29,076 nucleotides of DNA from Atribacteria bacterium SCGC AAA255-G05 (GTDB lineage Bacteria; Atribacterota; Phoenicimicrobiia; Phoenicimicrobiales; Phoenicimicrobiaceae): contig ASPA01000018.1 of assembly GCA_000405605.1 (NCBI GenBank), positions 1 through 29,076 on the forward strand, in the 5' to 3' direction. The notes under the pieces are model-generated. The model saw nothing but the letters and a program-made list of their open reading frames with translations, had not been told where the DNA came from and made no database searches. This document shows, one piece after another, positions 16,663 through 24,968 of this stretch; positions within the stretch are counted from its first letter, which is position 1; the number at the start of each line of letters is the position of its first letter. The position numbers and the translations under genes were made by a program.

Positions 16663-18720
16663 TTAGGTTTTTAGATATTGGAATTTGTATAGTTCGAAGT
16701 AGTAGCCCTTTTGGGTAAGTAATTGGGAGTGGGAGCCGCTTTCTACAATCTTACCTTTGCTCATAACGTATATTTTGTTTACATCCTGGATGGTAGACAA
16801 GCGATGGGCGATGGCAATACTGCTTCTGTCTTTCATAATCTTCTTTATGGCATCCTGGATAAGATATTCGGTTTCACTATCTATACTGCTGGTGGCCTCA
16901 TCAAGAATAAGTATCCGGGGTTCTTTGGCCAGTGCCCGTGCAAAGGCGATGAGCTGCCTCTGGCCGGTAGAAAGATTTGAACCCCCTTCAGATACAATAT
17001 TCCCATATTTTTTCTTCAATTTATTGATAAAATTGTGGGCATTAACATATTTTGCATACTCAACCACTTTATTATCCTCTACCTTGTTGTTAAGGATAAT
17101 ATTATATTTAATATCTCCGGCAAACATAAAAACGTCCTGTAGAACTAATCCGAAATAGTTTCTTAAAATTTTTAAATCCATCTCTTTTATGTTAACTCCG
17201 TCAATTAAAATCTCCCCCTCGGTAGGGTCATAGAATCTCAAAAGAAGATTTATTAAAGTTGTCTTCCCCGCCCCGGTCGCCCCTACAAAAGCTACTGCCT
17301 CATTCGGTTCAACTACAAAAGATACATTATCAATAACTTTCTCATCCTTTTTATACTCAAAAGATACATTTCTGAACTCTACCCTTCCTTCTATTTCGCC
17401 GGGATATTTTGGACTCCCGGGAGAATGTATTTTGTCATCCTCCTCAAAAAGCAGAAATATTCGTTCCGATGAAGCCATAGCTGATTGTAATATATTATAT
17501 CTTTCAGAAAAATCGAATATGGGCCTAAAAAGCATATGGATATAAGATATAAAGGCAACAAGCACCCCCAGGGAAATTTCTCCCCCCAGTACTCCTTTCC
17601 CTCCAAAATATATTATTGTGCCCAGGGTAAAATAAGATAAAACATCAATTAATGGTCTGAATATGGCGAATATTAACAGTTGGTGCATATTAGCATTATA
17701 ATAATTTGTACCAATTTTATTAAATTCATCCTCAGATCTGCCCTCTTGATTGAAAGTCTGAATCAATAAAACCCCTGATATTGCTTCTGATAAAAAACTA
17801 TTCACTTTGGCCAGGGCAATTCTTACTTTTCCGTAGGCCTCCCGGGCATATTTCTGGAAAAAGTAGAGCATAATAACAATTACGGGAATAATAATAAATA
17901 TCATCAGGCTTAGGTGACTTGATAGTCTGAATATAACAATAAGTATACCTATTATCATAATAAAATCTTTGGCGGAATAAACGAATACATCGGTAAACAT
18001 TTCTCTTAAAGCATCAACATCATTAGTTAGCCTGGTTACCAGTCTCCCTATAGGATTATGATTAAAAAAGTTTAGAGAAAGAGACATTAAATGTCTTACC
18101 AGGTTGCTTCTTAGGTCATACATCACCCTTTCACTGACCACAGCCATCATAACTACCTGGAGATAATTGAAAACAAAAGATATCAGAAGAAGCCCCACAT
18201 ATAACAGGGCAAACAGTTTTACCATTTTCAAATCATCATATCTTAAGGTTTTAAGGTTATCCGAAGGAATTTTCTGCATTTCTGAATAAGGGATGAAGCT
18301 GCCTTTATCTGTTTTGACGATATTAAGTTGATATTGTTTTAACTTATCCAGCCCTTCTTCATCTTTAATCATTAAATACTTTTCCGGTAAGATAAGTAAA
18401 TCTCTCTGTAATCCCAGGTATTCTTCCTTATTTAACAGATTTGAGGGGAGAAAAATAATATTATCAAACCTAATCCGGTAGGCTTTATATTTGTCGGTAA
18501 TCTCCACCGTCCTGTCATTAAGGATTAACCTTAAATAACTTCTTTCAATATAATTATCCACCACATTTTTAGTGATCAAGGGAAGGACAATCTGTATACC
18601 GCTTATGGTCAGAATAAGAATGAATATGATAAGAATCTTCCCGCCGTAAGGCCTTCCATATTGCCATAATTTAGAAAATATTTTCCTGTCCAGACCGGAA
18701 TATAATTTTTCTTCTTTCAT
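16663..18720 (-). CDS. ABC exporter half-transporter, catalytic-site subunit with extracytoplasmic insert
   Basis: 685 residues: a six-helix exporter membrane domain then an ATPase domain. Walker A is GATGAGKTT, the signature is LSTGQ, Walker B is ILILDEATSS with the catalytic Glu intact, and the switch His is in IAHRLST. Between the first two membrane helices (about 30-50 and 166-190) there is a ~105-residue mostly hydrophilic insert, predicted outside the membrane and not found in short exporters. The start is 2 bp after the stop of the partner gene at 18723, so the two form an operon and very likely a heterodimer. The substrate (drug, lipid or peptide) cannot be told from sequence. Confidence 0.9.
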   Translation of the reverse strand: MKEEKLYSGLDRKIFSKLWQYGRPYGGKILIIFILILTISGIQIVLPLITKNVVDNYIERSYLRLILNDRTVEITDKYKAYRIRFDNIIFLPSNLLNKEEYLGLQRDLLILPEKYLMIKDEEGLDKLKQYQLNIVKTDKGSFIPYSEMQKIPSDNLKTLRYDDLKMVKLFALLYVGLLLISFVFNYLQVVMMAVVSERVMYDLRSNLVRHLMSLSLNFFNHNPIGRLVTRLTNDVDALREMFTDVFVYSAKDFIMIIGILIVIFRLSSHLSLMIFIIIPVIVIMLYFFQKYAREAYGKVRIALAKVNSFLSEAISGVLLIQTFNQEGRSEDEFNKIGTNYYNANMHQLLIFAIFRPLIDVLSYFTLGTIIYFGGKGVLGGEISLGVLVAFISYIHMLFRPIFDFSERYNILQSAMASSERIFLLFEEDDKIHSPGSPKYPGEIEGRVEFRNVSFEYKKDEKVIDNVSFVVEPNEAVAFVGATGAGKTTLINLLLRFYDPTEGEILIDGVNIKEMDLKILRNYFGLVLQDVFMFAGDIKYNIILNNKVEDNKVVEYAKYVNAHNFINKLKKKYGNIVSEGGSNLSTGQRQLIAFARALAKEPRILILDEATSSIDSETEYLIQDAIKKIMKDRSSIAIAHRLSTIQDVNKIYVMSKGKIVESGSHSQLLTQKGYYFELYKFQYLKT

Positions 18721-18722
18721 CT

Positions 18723-20453
18723 TTATTCTTCCAATTTTTGTATTTTGTAAATATTTTTATAGATATCAGATTTTTTAATCAGCTCTCGATGGGTGCCGCT
18801 GCTCTCAATTCTTCCTTTATCCAGAACAAATATATTATCTGCTTTTATAAAGGAAGATATGCGGTGTGATATTACAATGGTAGTAATGCCTTTAGAGTAA
18901 CTTCCTAAATTCCGGATAATCTCCTTTTCGGTATTGGTATCCACCGAACTTAAGGCATCATCAAGGATAAGAATTTGGGGTCTTCTGATAATCGCCCGGG
19001 CAATACACAACCTCTGTTTTTGGCCCCCGGATAGGGTTACCCCCTTTTCTCCCACCACTGTTTTATACTGATATTTTAATTCCATTATATTCTTATCTAT
19101 TGAGGCAACCCTGCAGGCCTCCATTATCTCCTCCAAAGTGGCATCAGGTTTACCAAACCTGACATTATCTTCTATGGTATCTGAGAAAAGAAAAGAATCC
19201 TGAGGGATATATCCTATACTATCCCTTACTGCTGCTATCTTTATCTTTTTATAATCTAAAGAATCATAAAATATTCTCCCTTTCCGGGGTTCGATAATTC
19301 TTAAAATTAATTTGGCTATTATGCTTTTCCCGGAACCTATCCTGCCACATATTCCTATATACTGTCCCTCTTTTATATCAATATTTATGTCATCCAGGAC
19401 AACCTGTTCCCCATAAGAAAAGTAAATATTCTTCAGTTTTATGCTGCCTTTTAAAGTATGATACTCTGCACGAGGGGCATCGTGAATATCCGGTTTCTCT
19501 TCGAGAAGTTCCAGTATACGTTTATAAGAAGCATTGCCCCGCTGGTATACATTAGTTACCATTCCTACTGCCATCATAGGCCAGATAATAATCCCCATAT
19601 AGGAAAGGAAGGCAACTAATTCACCGGTGGTAAGCTCATTAAGGATAACTTGCTGGCCTCCTACCCAGAGGATTATCGCCATACCAATCTCGGCAAATAA
19701 GAATATCAAGGGAAACATGGTCCCCCAAATTTTTATAAGAGAAATATTTTTCTCCAGATATTCCTGGCTTAATTTATCAAAGTTTTTAGACTCCAGCTCT
19801 TCCTGCTGAAATGCCTGGATAATCTTTATCCCAGATACCATTTCCCGCACTTTTTCGGTTAAAAGTGAAAAAGACTCCTGAACACTTTTAAATTTTTTAA
19901 ACAATATCCTTACAAAAAATAAGGATATAAGGGCAATTATAGGGAGAGGAATCAGGGCATAAAGGGTAAGTTTCACATTAAGAGTTAACATAAATATGAG
20001 AGTGGCTGAAAAAAGAAAGACAGCGTCAAAGCCGGCAATAACTCCGAAGGCACAGGCCCTTCTTACTGCAGTCATATCATTGGTCATATGAGCCATAATA
20101 TCTCCAACCTTTGTTCTGGTGAAAAAAGAATTGGAGAGCAAAAGAAGATGTTTAAACAATCTATTCTTAAAGTCCATTTCGATAAAATGGGACATTCCGA
20201 TAATGACCATTCGCCAGAAAAATCTAAAAATTCCGATGGCTATCGCCAGGGCAAAGATTAAGAGAGTAAGTTTTCCAAGATAAGAATAATTGGTCCCGGA
20301 GGCGGTGTAAGTGGTGATAATATAATCTATCGCTTGTTGGACTATGCGGGGCGAAATAAGCTGGGCAATATCCACTGCCACTAGCATAAGAAATCCAAAT
20401 AACATCTTAGGGGGGGCTTTTTTATAGTAAGAAATAATAAATTTAATTAACAT
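18723..20453 (-). CDS. ABC exporter half-transporter, degenerate-site subunit
   Basis: 576 residues with an exporter membrane domain and ATPase. Walker A is GRIGSGKSI, the signature is LSGGQ, and the switch His is in ISHRISS. Walker B reads LILDDALSSVD: Asp replaces the catalytic Glu. This substitution, paired with a partner that keeps Glu but has an altered signature (LSTGQ), is the hallmark of heterodimeric exporters of the TM287/288, BmrCD and LmrCD type, in which only one site hydrolyses ATP efficiently. It is the first gene of the pair. The ATG lies only about 10 bp from a -10 box, so the message may be leaderless. Confidence 0.9.
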   Translation of the reverse strand: MLIKFIISYYKKAPPKMLFGFLMLVAVDIAQLISPRIVQQAIDYIITTYTASGTNYSYLGKLTLLIFALAIAIGIFRFFWRMVIIGMSHFIEMDFKNRLFKHLLLLSNSFFTRTKVGDIMAHMTNDMTAVRRACAFGVIAGFDAVFLFSATLIFMLTLNVKLTLYALIPLPIIALISLFFVRILFKKFKSVQESFSLLTEKVREMVSGIKIIQAFQQEELESKNFDKLSQEYLEKNISLIKIWGTMFPLIFLFAEIGMAIILWVGGQQVILNELTTGELVAFLSYMGIIIWPMMAVGMVTNVYQRGNASYKRILELLEEKPDIHDAPRAEYHTLKGSIKLKNIYFSYGEQVVLDDINIDIKEGQYIGICGRIGSGKSIIAKLILRIIEPRKGRIFYDSLDYKKIKIAAVRDSIGYIPQDSFLFSDTIEDNVRFGKPDATLEEIMEACRVASIDKNIMELKYQYKTVVGEKGVTLSGGQKQRLCIARAIIRRPQILILDDALSSVDTNTEKEIIRNLGSYSKGITTIVISHRISSFIKADNIFVLDKGRIESSGTHRELIKKSDIYKNIYKIQKLEE

Positions 20454-20462
20454 GGTTTAGTT

Positions 20463-20492
20463 ATAATATACTTGAGTTAATGTTATTGTCAA
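20463..20492 (-). promoter_or_regulatory. Sigma-70-type promoter of the ABC exporter operon, probably leaderless
   Basis: On the minus strand, TTGACA (20487-20492) is followed by an 18 bp spacer and TATTAT (20463-20468). The expected transcription start, ~7 bp further on, falls at about 20455-20457, and the ATG is at 20453. No ribosome site fits between them. Confidence 0.65.
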
Positions 20493-20523
20493 TTAAAAAG
20501 ATGGTGGAATAAGGGGAAGAGAG

Positions 20524-20573
20524 AGAATAAAAAAGTGAGGGGGGGGATTACCCCCCCCTCACTTTTTTATTCT
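20524..20573 (-). terminator. Rho-independent terminator with 23 bp perfect stem
   Basis: Perfect arms of 23 bp with an ATTA loop, containing eight consecutive G paired with eight consecutive C and outer A/T tracts (GTGA/TCAC plus a run of six A/T). It lies 1 bp after the stop of the secreted TPR gene on the minus strand and ends in a T-run for that direction. A-tracts on the other side make it potentially bidirectional. It also shields the ABC operon promoter at 20463. Confidence 0.9.
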
Positions 20574-20574
20574 T

Positions 20575-21303
20575 TTATAAATCCTCTAATAATCTTTTTG
20601 CCCATTTGCTGTAGTAGGGCTCATCACCGGCAATAGCCTTCTCAAGTAAAGGTATTGCTTCTTTCTTTTTTCTACTATCTATCAGCAATTCTGCATAATA
20701 AACCAAACCTTCTGGGTCATCAGGAAAATATTCGTGACGTTCCGCAAAATATTTCTCTGCCCTTTTCTTATTTTTCATGGGAAAAGGAAGTTGATGCCAG
20801 AATCGTCCTATAGCCAACATCGGACCTCCTATATCATACATTTTGTCTATATCATAAGCTTTATAAAAAGCATCCTCGGTGCTTCCTTTTAGTCCTTCTG
20901 CTAGGGCTTTAAGGATACTAACTCCATCAGAGTAAGTTCCTGCACTTAATCCAAAATAATAATGTCCCTCAATTTTCTCAGGTTCAAGCTCCGTGGCTTT
21001 TTCTGCATATTCCATCCCTTTTTTCCCATATTCTTTACAAATGTCTTTCCATCCTTCATACTCCCCTTCAAGAGCATGGTCAGCATACTCTCGATGGGCT
21101 CGGGCACATTTCCAGTTAGCCTCATAACTTTCTGGATTGGCTTCCGCTGCTTTAACATATAAGGGAATGGATGCCAGTATGCTATCTATATCCCCTTTGT
21201 CGAAAAGTGCATCGGCTTGTGCGATAGTATCATTCGCTAATGATGTAAAAGAAAAAACAGAAAATAATACACCAACAAAAATAAGTAATAAATATCTTTT
21301 CAT
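20575..21303 (-). CDS. Secreted TPR-containing protein, TatT-like
   Basis: 242 residues with a signal peptide (about 1-23, ending SLA before NDTIAQADALF). Helical TPR-type repeats follow: YEANWKCARAHREYADHAL, GMEYAEKATELEPEKIEGHYYFGL, and PEGLVYYAELLIDSRKKKEAIPLLEKAI. The middle DIGGPMLAIGRFWHQLP resembles the GGP...LG...LP segment of TRAP-transporter T-component (TatT) proteins, but no TRAP genes are near, so the name is only a family hint. AGGAGGAGA precedes the ATG. It ends on a very strong terminator and appears to be monocistronic. The 221 bp between it and the AhpD-like gene are AT-rich with no gene seen. Confidence 0.8.
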   Translation of the reverse strand: MKRYLLLIFVGVLFSVFSFTSLANDTIAQADALFDKGDIDSILASIPLYVKAAEANPESYEANWKCARAHREYADHALEGEYEGWKDICKEYGKKGMEYAEKATELEPEKIEGHYYFGLSAGTYSDGVSILKALAEGLKGSTEDAFYKAYDIDKMYDIGGPMLAIGRFWHQLPFPMKNKKRAEKYFAERHEYFPDDPEGLVYYAELLIDSRKKKEAIPLLEKAIAGDEPYYSKWAKRLLEDL

Positions 21304-21524
21304 AATATCTCCTCCTAAATATATTTTTGAGAATTGATATAAAAATCTACTCCCTTTTTAATTATATTAATTTATTATATTATTTTTTAGAAGAAAAAGA
21401 AAGTAAAAACATAAAGTAATTATTTATTAACATAAAAGCTCCCTGAATTGCTGTAAAAATATTGAAATACAACAAATCAAGAAGCCTTTTTAAAATAATA
21501 ACTTTGTCTAAAACTAAAAACTTT

Positions 21525-21860
21525 TTATTTTACATCTAATTCATCTAATACTTTTAGAAGAACTAAAGCAACATAGGTTTCGGCTGATCCACCAGCAATT
21601 AATATAGAGACGCCGGCTGCTTCTAAAATTTCTGCTCGGCTCGCTCCGTATTTTACTGCCTCAGAAGTATGATAATAAATACAATACTCACACCTTATAC
21701 TTATTGATATTCCTAAAGCAATTAATTCTTTGGTTTTATTGCTAAGTATGCCCTCTTTAGAACATTCTTTATCTAACTTTATAAAAGCACCCATTACCGA
21801 AGGTAATTCCTTCCATAATTTTTTTGTCTGAGTTTTCAATTTCTTTAATTCTTCACTCAC
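21525..21860 (-). CDS. Carboxymuconolactone decarboxylase/AhpD-like protein
   Basis: 111 residues with the AhpD-type redox motif CEYCIYYH (Cys57, Cys60, His64) followed by a helix EAVKYGASRAEILEA. AhpD relatives use such CxxC thiols in peroxide or disulfide chemistry. Small family members of this size often have no assigned reaction. It is the last gene of the oxidative-stress cluster, 153 bp after the Nfu-like gene. That gap contains a TTGCAA and a TATAAT at non-ideal spacing, so it may have its own promoter. Function inferred from motif and neighbours. Confidence 0.88.
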   Translation of the reverse strand: MSEELKKLKTQTKKLWKELPSVMGAFIKLDKECSKEGILSNKTKELIALGISISIRCEYCIYYHTSEAVKYGASRAEILEAAGVSILIAGGSAETYVALVLLKVLDELDVK

Positions 21861-22013
21861 CTAAATTTTTCTCCTTTTTATTTTATGGATTCTATATATA
21901 TTATATTTTTTTCTTTATTTTGCAACCTTTAATACACGTATTGTTTATCGGGTATTGCGTAAAAAACAGAAATTTAGTACAGCATAAAAGTATATACTAA
22001 TAATCTTAAGTGA

Positions 22014-22256
22014 TTATACTTCCACAACATCCTTAACTTCAGGAACTTCCTTTTTTAAAGTCCTGCCGATACCCATCTTTAAAGTCATCTGACTCATCGG
22101 GCAGCCGTAGCAGGCACCGGTTAATTTTACTTTTACTATTCCATCCGGAGTAACTTCTACTAATTCCACATTCCCTCCGTCGGCCTGTAGAGCTGGCTTT
22201 ATCTTTTCTAAAGCGGTTTCTACCCTCTCTTTTAGTGTGCCTTTCTCTTTGGTCAT
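22014..22256 (-). CDS. NifU-like (Nfu) Fe-S cluster carrier
   Basis: 80 residues comprising only the NifU C-terminal domain: LQADGGNVELVEV, then LTGACYGCPMSQMTLKMGI with the cluster-binding Cys49 and Cys52. Such stand-alone Nfu proteins carry and deliver Fe-S clusters to apo-proteins. It lies in the oxygen-defence cluster 78 bp after rubrerythrin, which fits repair of clusters damaged by oxygen. AGGAGAGGATATAT precedes the ATG. Confidence 0.92.
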   Translation of the reverse strand: MTKEKGTLKERVETALEKIKPALQADGGNVELVEVTPDGIVKVKLTGACYGCPMSQMTLKMGIGRTLKKEVPEVKDVVEV

Positions 22257-22334
22257 ATATATCCTCTCCTAAATTTTAAAATATTTGTATCCTTTATCTT
22301 TTACAGAAAATTAACAAATATTCTTTAAATATAT

Positions 22335-22871
22335 TTAATAATTATCAACCTTTACTTCATAATAAGCCCGGGGGTGGTTGCATACCGGACAGACTTTGGG
22401 TGCCTCAGCTCCTTCATAGATATTGCCGCAATTTCGGCATTTCCAGAAAGTTTTTCCTTCTTTATTAAAAACTTGATCCTCTTCTATATTTTTTAGAAGT
22501 TTTCGATAACGTTCTTCATGTCCTTTTTCAATTTCGGTAATCCCCTCAAACATCTTGGCAATCTCTTCAAATCCTTCTTCTTTTGCTTCTTTGGCCATGC
22601 GGGGATACATTTCTGTCCATTCGAAATTTTCCCCGGCGGCGGCTGCTTTTAAATTATCAATAGTGCTTCCGATTCCTGCTAATTTTTTAAAATGGAGCTT
22701 GGCATGTTCCTTTTCATTTTCTGCTGTTTCTAAAAAAATGGAAGCAATCTGTTCATACCCTTCTTTTTTGGCAGCAGATGCAAAATAAGTGTATTTATTT
22801 CTAGCCTGGGATTCCCCGGCAAAAGCTTCCATTAAATTTTTTTCAGTTTTTGTTCCTTTTAAATCTTTCAT
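22335..22871 (-). CDS. rbr: Rubrerythrin
   Basis: 178 residues with an N-terminal ferritin-like four-helix domain whose di-iron ligands lie in EAFAGESQARNKY, ETAENEKEHAK and the second pair EGITEIEKGHEERY. The C-terminal rubredoxin domain is WKCRNCGNIYEG, then KVCPVCNHP, with four Cys for one iron. Rubrerythrin reduces hydrogen peroxide in anaerobes using electrons from rubredoxin, which is encoded three genes upstream. An AGGAGGACA site precedes the ATG. Length is slightly under the ~190 residues of classical members, with all metal sites present. Confidence 0.95.
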   Translation of the reverse strand: MKDLKGTKTEKNLMEAFAGESQARNKYTYFASAAKKEGYEQIASIFLETAENEKEHAKLHFKKLAGIGSTIDNLKAAAAGENFEWTEMYPRMAKEAKEEGFEEIAKMFEGITEIEKGHEERYRKLLKNIEEDQVFNKEGKTFWKCRNCGNIYEGAEAPKVCPVCNHPRAYYEVKVDNY

Positions 22872-22949
22872 TTTTTATGTCCTCCTAAAATATTTTTTTA
22901 AAATAGATTTTTAAACCTACTTTTTGTTTACTTTTTGGGTTACAATCAC

Positions 22950-24125
22950 TTATAGATTCTTATGTTTTTCTGCTATTTCACCGGCTAATTTTATCAAAGA
23001 ATTATAATCTTCCTCTTTGGGATAACCCTTTACTATTACCGAAGAAAGAATTTCCACTTTTAAGTTACCTATCATTGCCCCGATATCTTCCGGCATCTTT
23101 CCTCCCCATCCATATGAACCGATAATTGAAGCATATCTTAATTTCGGCCTCAAGGCATTTGCTAGGTAGACCGCCGAGACTACCAGAGGGTGTGCGCCGG
23201 TTAAAACCGTAGGTGAGGCAATAACAATGGTAGCGGCATCTACTAAAGCTACCGCCAATGCACCTATATCGGTCCTGGAAAGATTAAAGAGTTTTACGGT
23301 TATCCCCTTTCTCATTAATTCTTCGCTTAAGATATATACCATCTCCTCGACACTGCCGTGCATGGAAACATAGGGGATGATTACTTCATTTTCCACCTCA
23401 TCGGAAATCCATTCGCTGTAGGCCGATAAAATAAATTCCGGATGAGAATAGATCTGGCCGTGACTGGGGGCAATGGTTTTAATCTCTAATTCTTTTAATC
23501 TCTCTAAATGTTTTTTAATATTGCTGCGGAAAGGCATCATAATCTCTGCATAATAACGTTTGGCGGCAAAATAAACTTTAGACTCATCATCCACCCATAA
23601 ATTGCTCTCGGCAAGATGTGACCCGAACAGGTCACAACTAAACAAAATCTTATCCTCTTCTAAGTAAGTTAATATAGTTTCCGGCCAATGTACCCAGGGA
23701 GCAAAAATAAATCTTAGAGTTTTTCCTCCTAAAGAAAGAGTATCATTATCACTTACAGTTATAATTCTGTCTTCCTTAATAAGAAGATTTTCTATTAGCA
23801 TATTTTTGCATTTCTCATTGGTAACCACTTTTGCTTTCGGATATAATTCTAACATGAGGGGAATGGCCCCGGAATGGTCTTGTTCGGCGTGATTTACTAC
23901 TATATAATCCAGATGCTCTATCTCTAAATCATCTAAATTATCCAATAAATCATCTTCTTTGGTCGGGTCAACCGTATCGATTAAAGCCGTCTTTTTCTGA
24001 CCTTTTACCAGATAAGCATTATAGCTGGTGCCCTCGGGAAGGGGGATAAGTTCATCAAATAGCCTTCTATCCCAGTCAATCGCTCCTACCCAGTAGGTAT
24101 CTTTTTTTATCTTTTTTACAGTCAT
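22950..24125 (-). CDS. fprA: Flavodiiron protein FprA (oxygen/NO reductase)
   Basis: 391 residues. The N-terminal metallo-beta-lactamase domain carries the di-iron ligands: His79, Glu81, Asp83 in VNHAEQDHSG, His in APWVHWPE, Asp in SCDLFGSH, and His in APSHGQIY. The C-terminal flavodoxin domain has VSMHGSVEEMVY for FMN phosphate and GSYGWGGKMPEDI. The enzyme reduces O2 to water or NO to N2O in the cytoplasm. Its ATG is 2 bp after the rubredoxin stop and its ribosome site lies inside the rubredoxin gene, so the two are translationally coupled, consistent with rubredoxin as direct donor. Confidence 0.95.
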   Translation of the reverse strand: MTVKKIKKDTYWVGAIDWDRRLFDELIPLPEGTSYNAYLVKGQKKTALIDTVDPTKEDDLLDNLDDLEIEHLDYIVVNHAEQDHSGAIPLMLELYPKAKVVTNEKCKNMLIENLLIKEDRIITVSDNDTLSLGGKTLRFIFAPWVHWPETILTYLEEDKILFSCDLFGSHLAESNLWVDDESKVYFAAKRYYAEIMMPFRSNIKKHLERLKELEIKTIAPSHGQIYSHPEFILSAYSEWISDEVENEVIIPYVSMHGSVEEMVYILSEELMRKGITVKLFNLSRTDIGALAVALVDAATIVIASPTVLTGAHPLVVSAVYLANALRPKLRYASIIGSYGWGGKMPEDIGAMIGNLKVEILSSVIVKGYPKEEDYNSLIKLAGEIAEKHKNL

Positions 24126-24127
24126 CC

Positions 24128-24289
24128 CTAAATCACCTCTTCAAAATCATCTTTGGCAGCACCACATACCGGGCATACCCAATCATCGGGCAGGCCTTCA
24201 AAGGGAGTTCCTGGATTTACCCCTGATTCAGGGTCTCCTTTTTCAGGTTCATAAATATATCCACAAACCGTACATTTAAATTTAGCCAT
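24128..24289 (-). CDS. Rubredoxin
   Basis: A 53-residue rubredoxin. Iron ligands are Cys6 and Cys9 (KCTVCGYIY) and Cys39 and Cys42 (WVCPVCGA), with the usual GDPESGVNPGTPFEGLPDDW between them. AAGGAGTTAGAAAA precedes the ATG. It sits between the flavin reductase (30 bp upstream) and fprA (2 bp downstream), and is the expected one-electron carrier from the reductase to FprA, desulfoferrodoxin and rubrerythrin. Confidence 0.96.
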   Translation of the reverse strand: MAKFKCTVCGYIYEPEKGDPESGVNPGTPFEGLPDDWVCPVCGAAKDDFEEVI

Positions 24290-24319
24290 TTTTTCTAACT
24301 CCTTTCCTTCTTTATTTAT

Positions 24320-24844
24320 TTATTTTGCCGATTTTTCCTCTTTCGGAATATAAGTAGGGGCGTTCTTGGGAGAGACACCTCTATTCACTTGATGATAATA
24401 ATCATAAGTCAACGGTATTGCCTTTTTAATATTCTCTGCCTCGACAACTTTCCCTACAAATAGAGTATGAGTGCCCGCATCCATTTCCATAACTACTTCT
24501 GCCTCCATATAAGCTACGGTATTTTCCATAATTATGGGTGAACCGGTTACCCCGATCTTATAATTTACTCCCTTAAATTTGTCTTCATCTCTTCCCGATT
24601 TAAAACCAAATCTTCCGATAAATTTCATATCGGTTTCCTGTTCTAATACCGAAACGGCAAAGACTTTACTTTCGGTAATAAACTCATGAGTTAAATTTTT
24701 TTTATTAATACAAACCGCAATGGTAGTCGGCTCGGAAGTTGTCTGAAAAACTGTATTGGCAATCTGCCCGTTTATACGGTCTTCTTTTTTTGAACTGACT
24801 ATATAAATACCATAACTGATATTGTAAAGTGCTGTTAAATTCAT
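24320..24844 (-). CDS. Flavin reductase-like FMN protein (split Hrb)
   Basis: 174 residues of the flavin-reductase-like FMN-binding split-barrel family: YNISYGIYIVSSKKEDRINGQIANTV at the N-terminus, TIAVCINKKNLTHEFI, and FKGVNYKIGVTGSPII. It resembles the N-terminal half of the high-molecular-weight rubredoxin (Hrb) of acetogens, in which flavin reductase and rubredoxin are one chain passing NADH electrons to FprA. Here the rubredoxin is the next, separate gene and fprA follows it, so the same route with unfused parts is the likely role. NADH use is inferred from the family. Confidence 0.88.
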   Translation of the reverse strand: MNLTALYNISYGIYIVSSKKEDRINGQIANTVFQTTSEPTTIAVCINKKNLTHEFITESKVFAVSVLEQETDMKFIGRFGFKSGRDEDKFKGVNYKIGVTGSPIIMENTVAYMEAEVVMEMDAGTHTLFVGKVVEAENIKKAIPLTYDYYHQVNRGVSPKNAPTYIPKEEKSAK

Positions 24845-24896
24845 TTGCTCATCCCCTTTTTATAAAATTAAAAGCTTAAGCGAAAAAGGTCAGAAA

Positions 24897-24924
24897 GTAG
24901 GGGCGTATGGCAATACGCCCCTAC
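24897..24924. repeat. Second palindrome family: 12 bp arms GTAGGGGCGTAT/ATACGCCCCTAC
   Basis: A perfect 12 bp inverted repeat around GGCA, in the 124 bp gap between desulfoferrodoxin and the flavin reductase gene. It differs in sequence from the REP at 12557. Only one copy is in the window. It could serve as an intra-operon hairpin or be a dispersed miniature palindrome; strings of this type are common in environmental genomes. Confidence 0.8.
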
Positions 24925-24968
24925 AATTTAAAAATTATAAATCTCTATCTGTACTTGCAATTACTACA

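Noticed and set aside
16723..17158. Plus-strand open frames inside the ABC transporter gene
   Set aside because: They lie antisense to strongly conserved ATPase motifs and have no recognisable domain.
24845..24968. Internal promoter before the flavin reductase (TTGCAA and TATAAT on the minus strand)
   Set aside because: The spacer is only 15 bp and the boxes overlap the end of dfx; not convincing.
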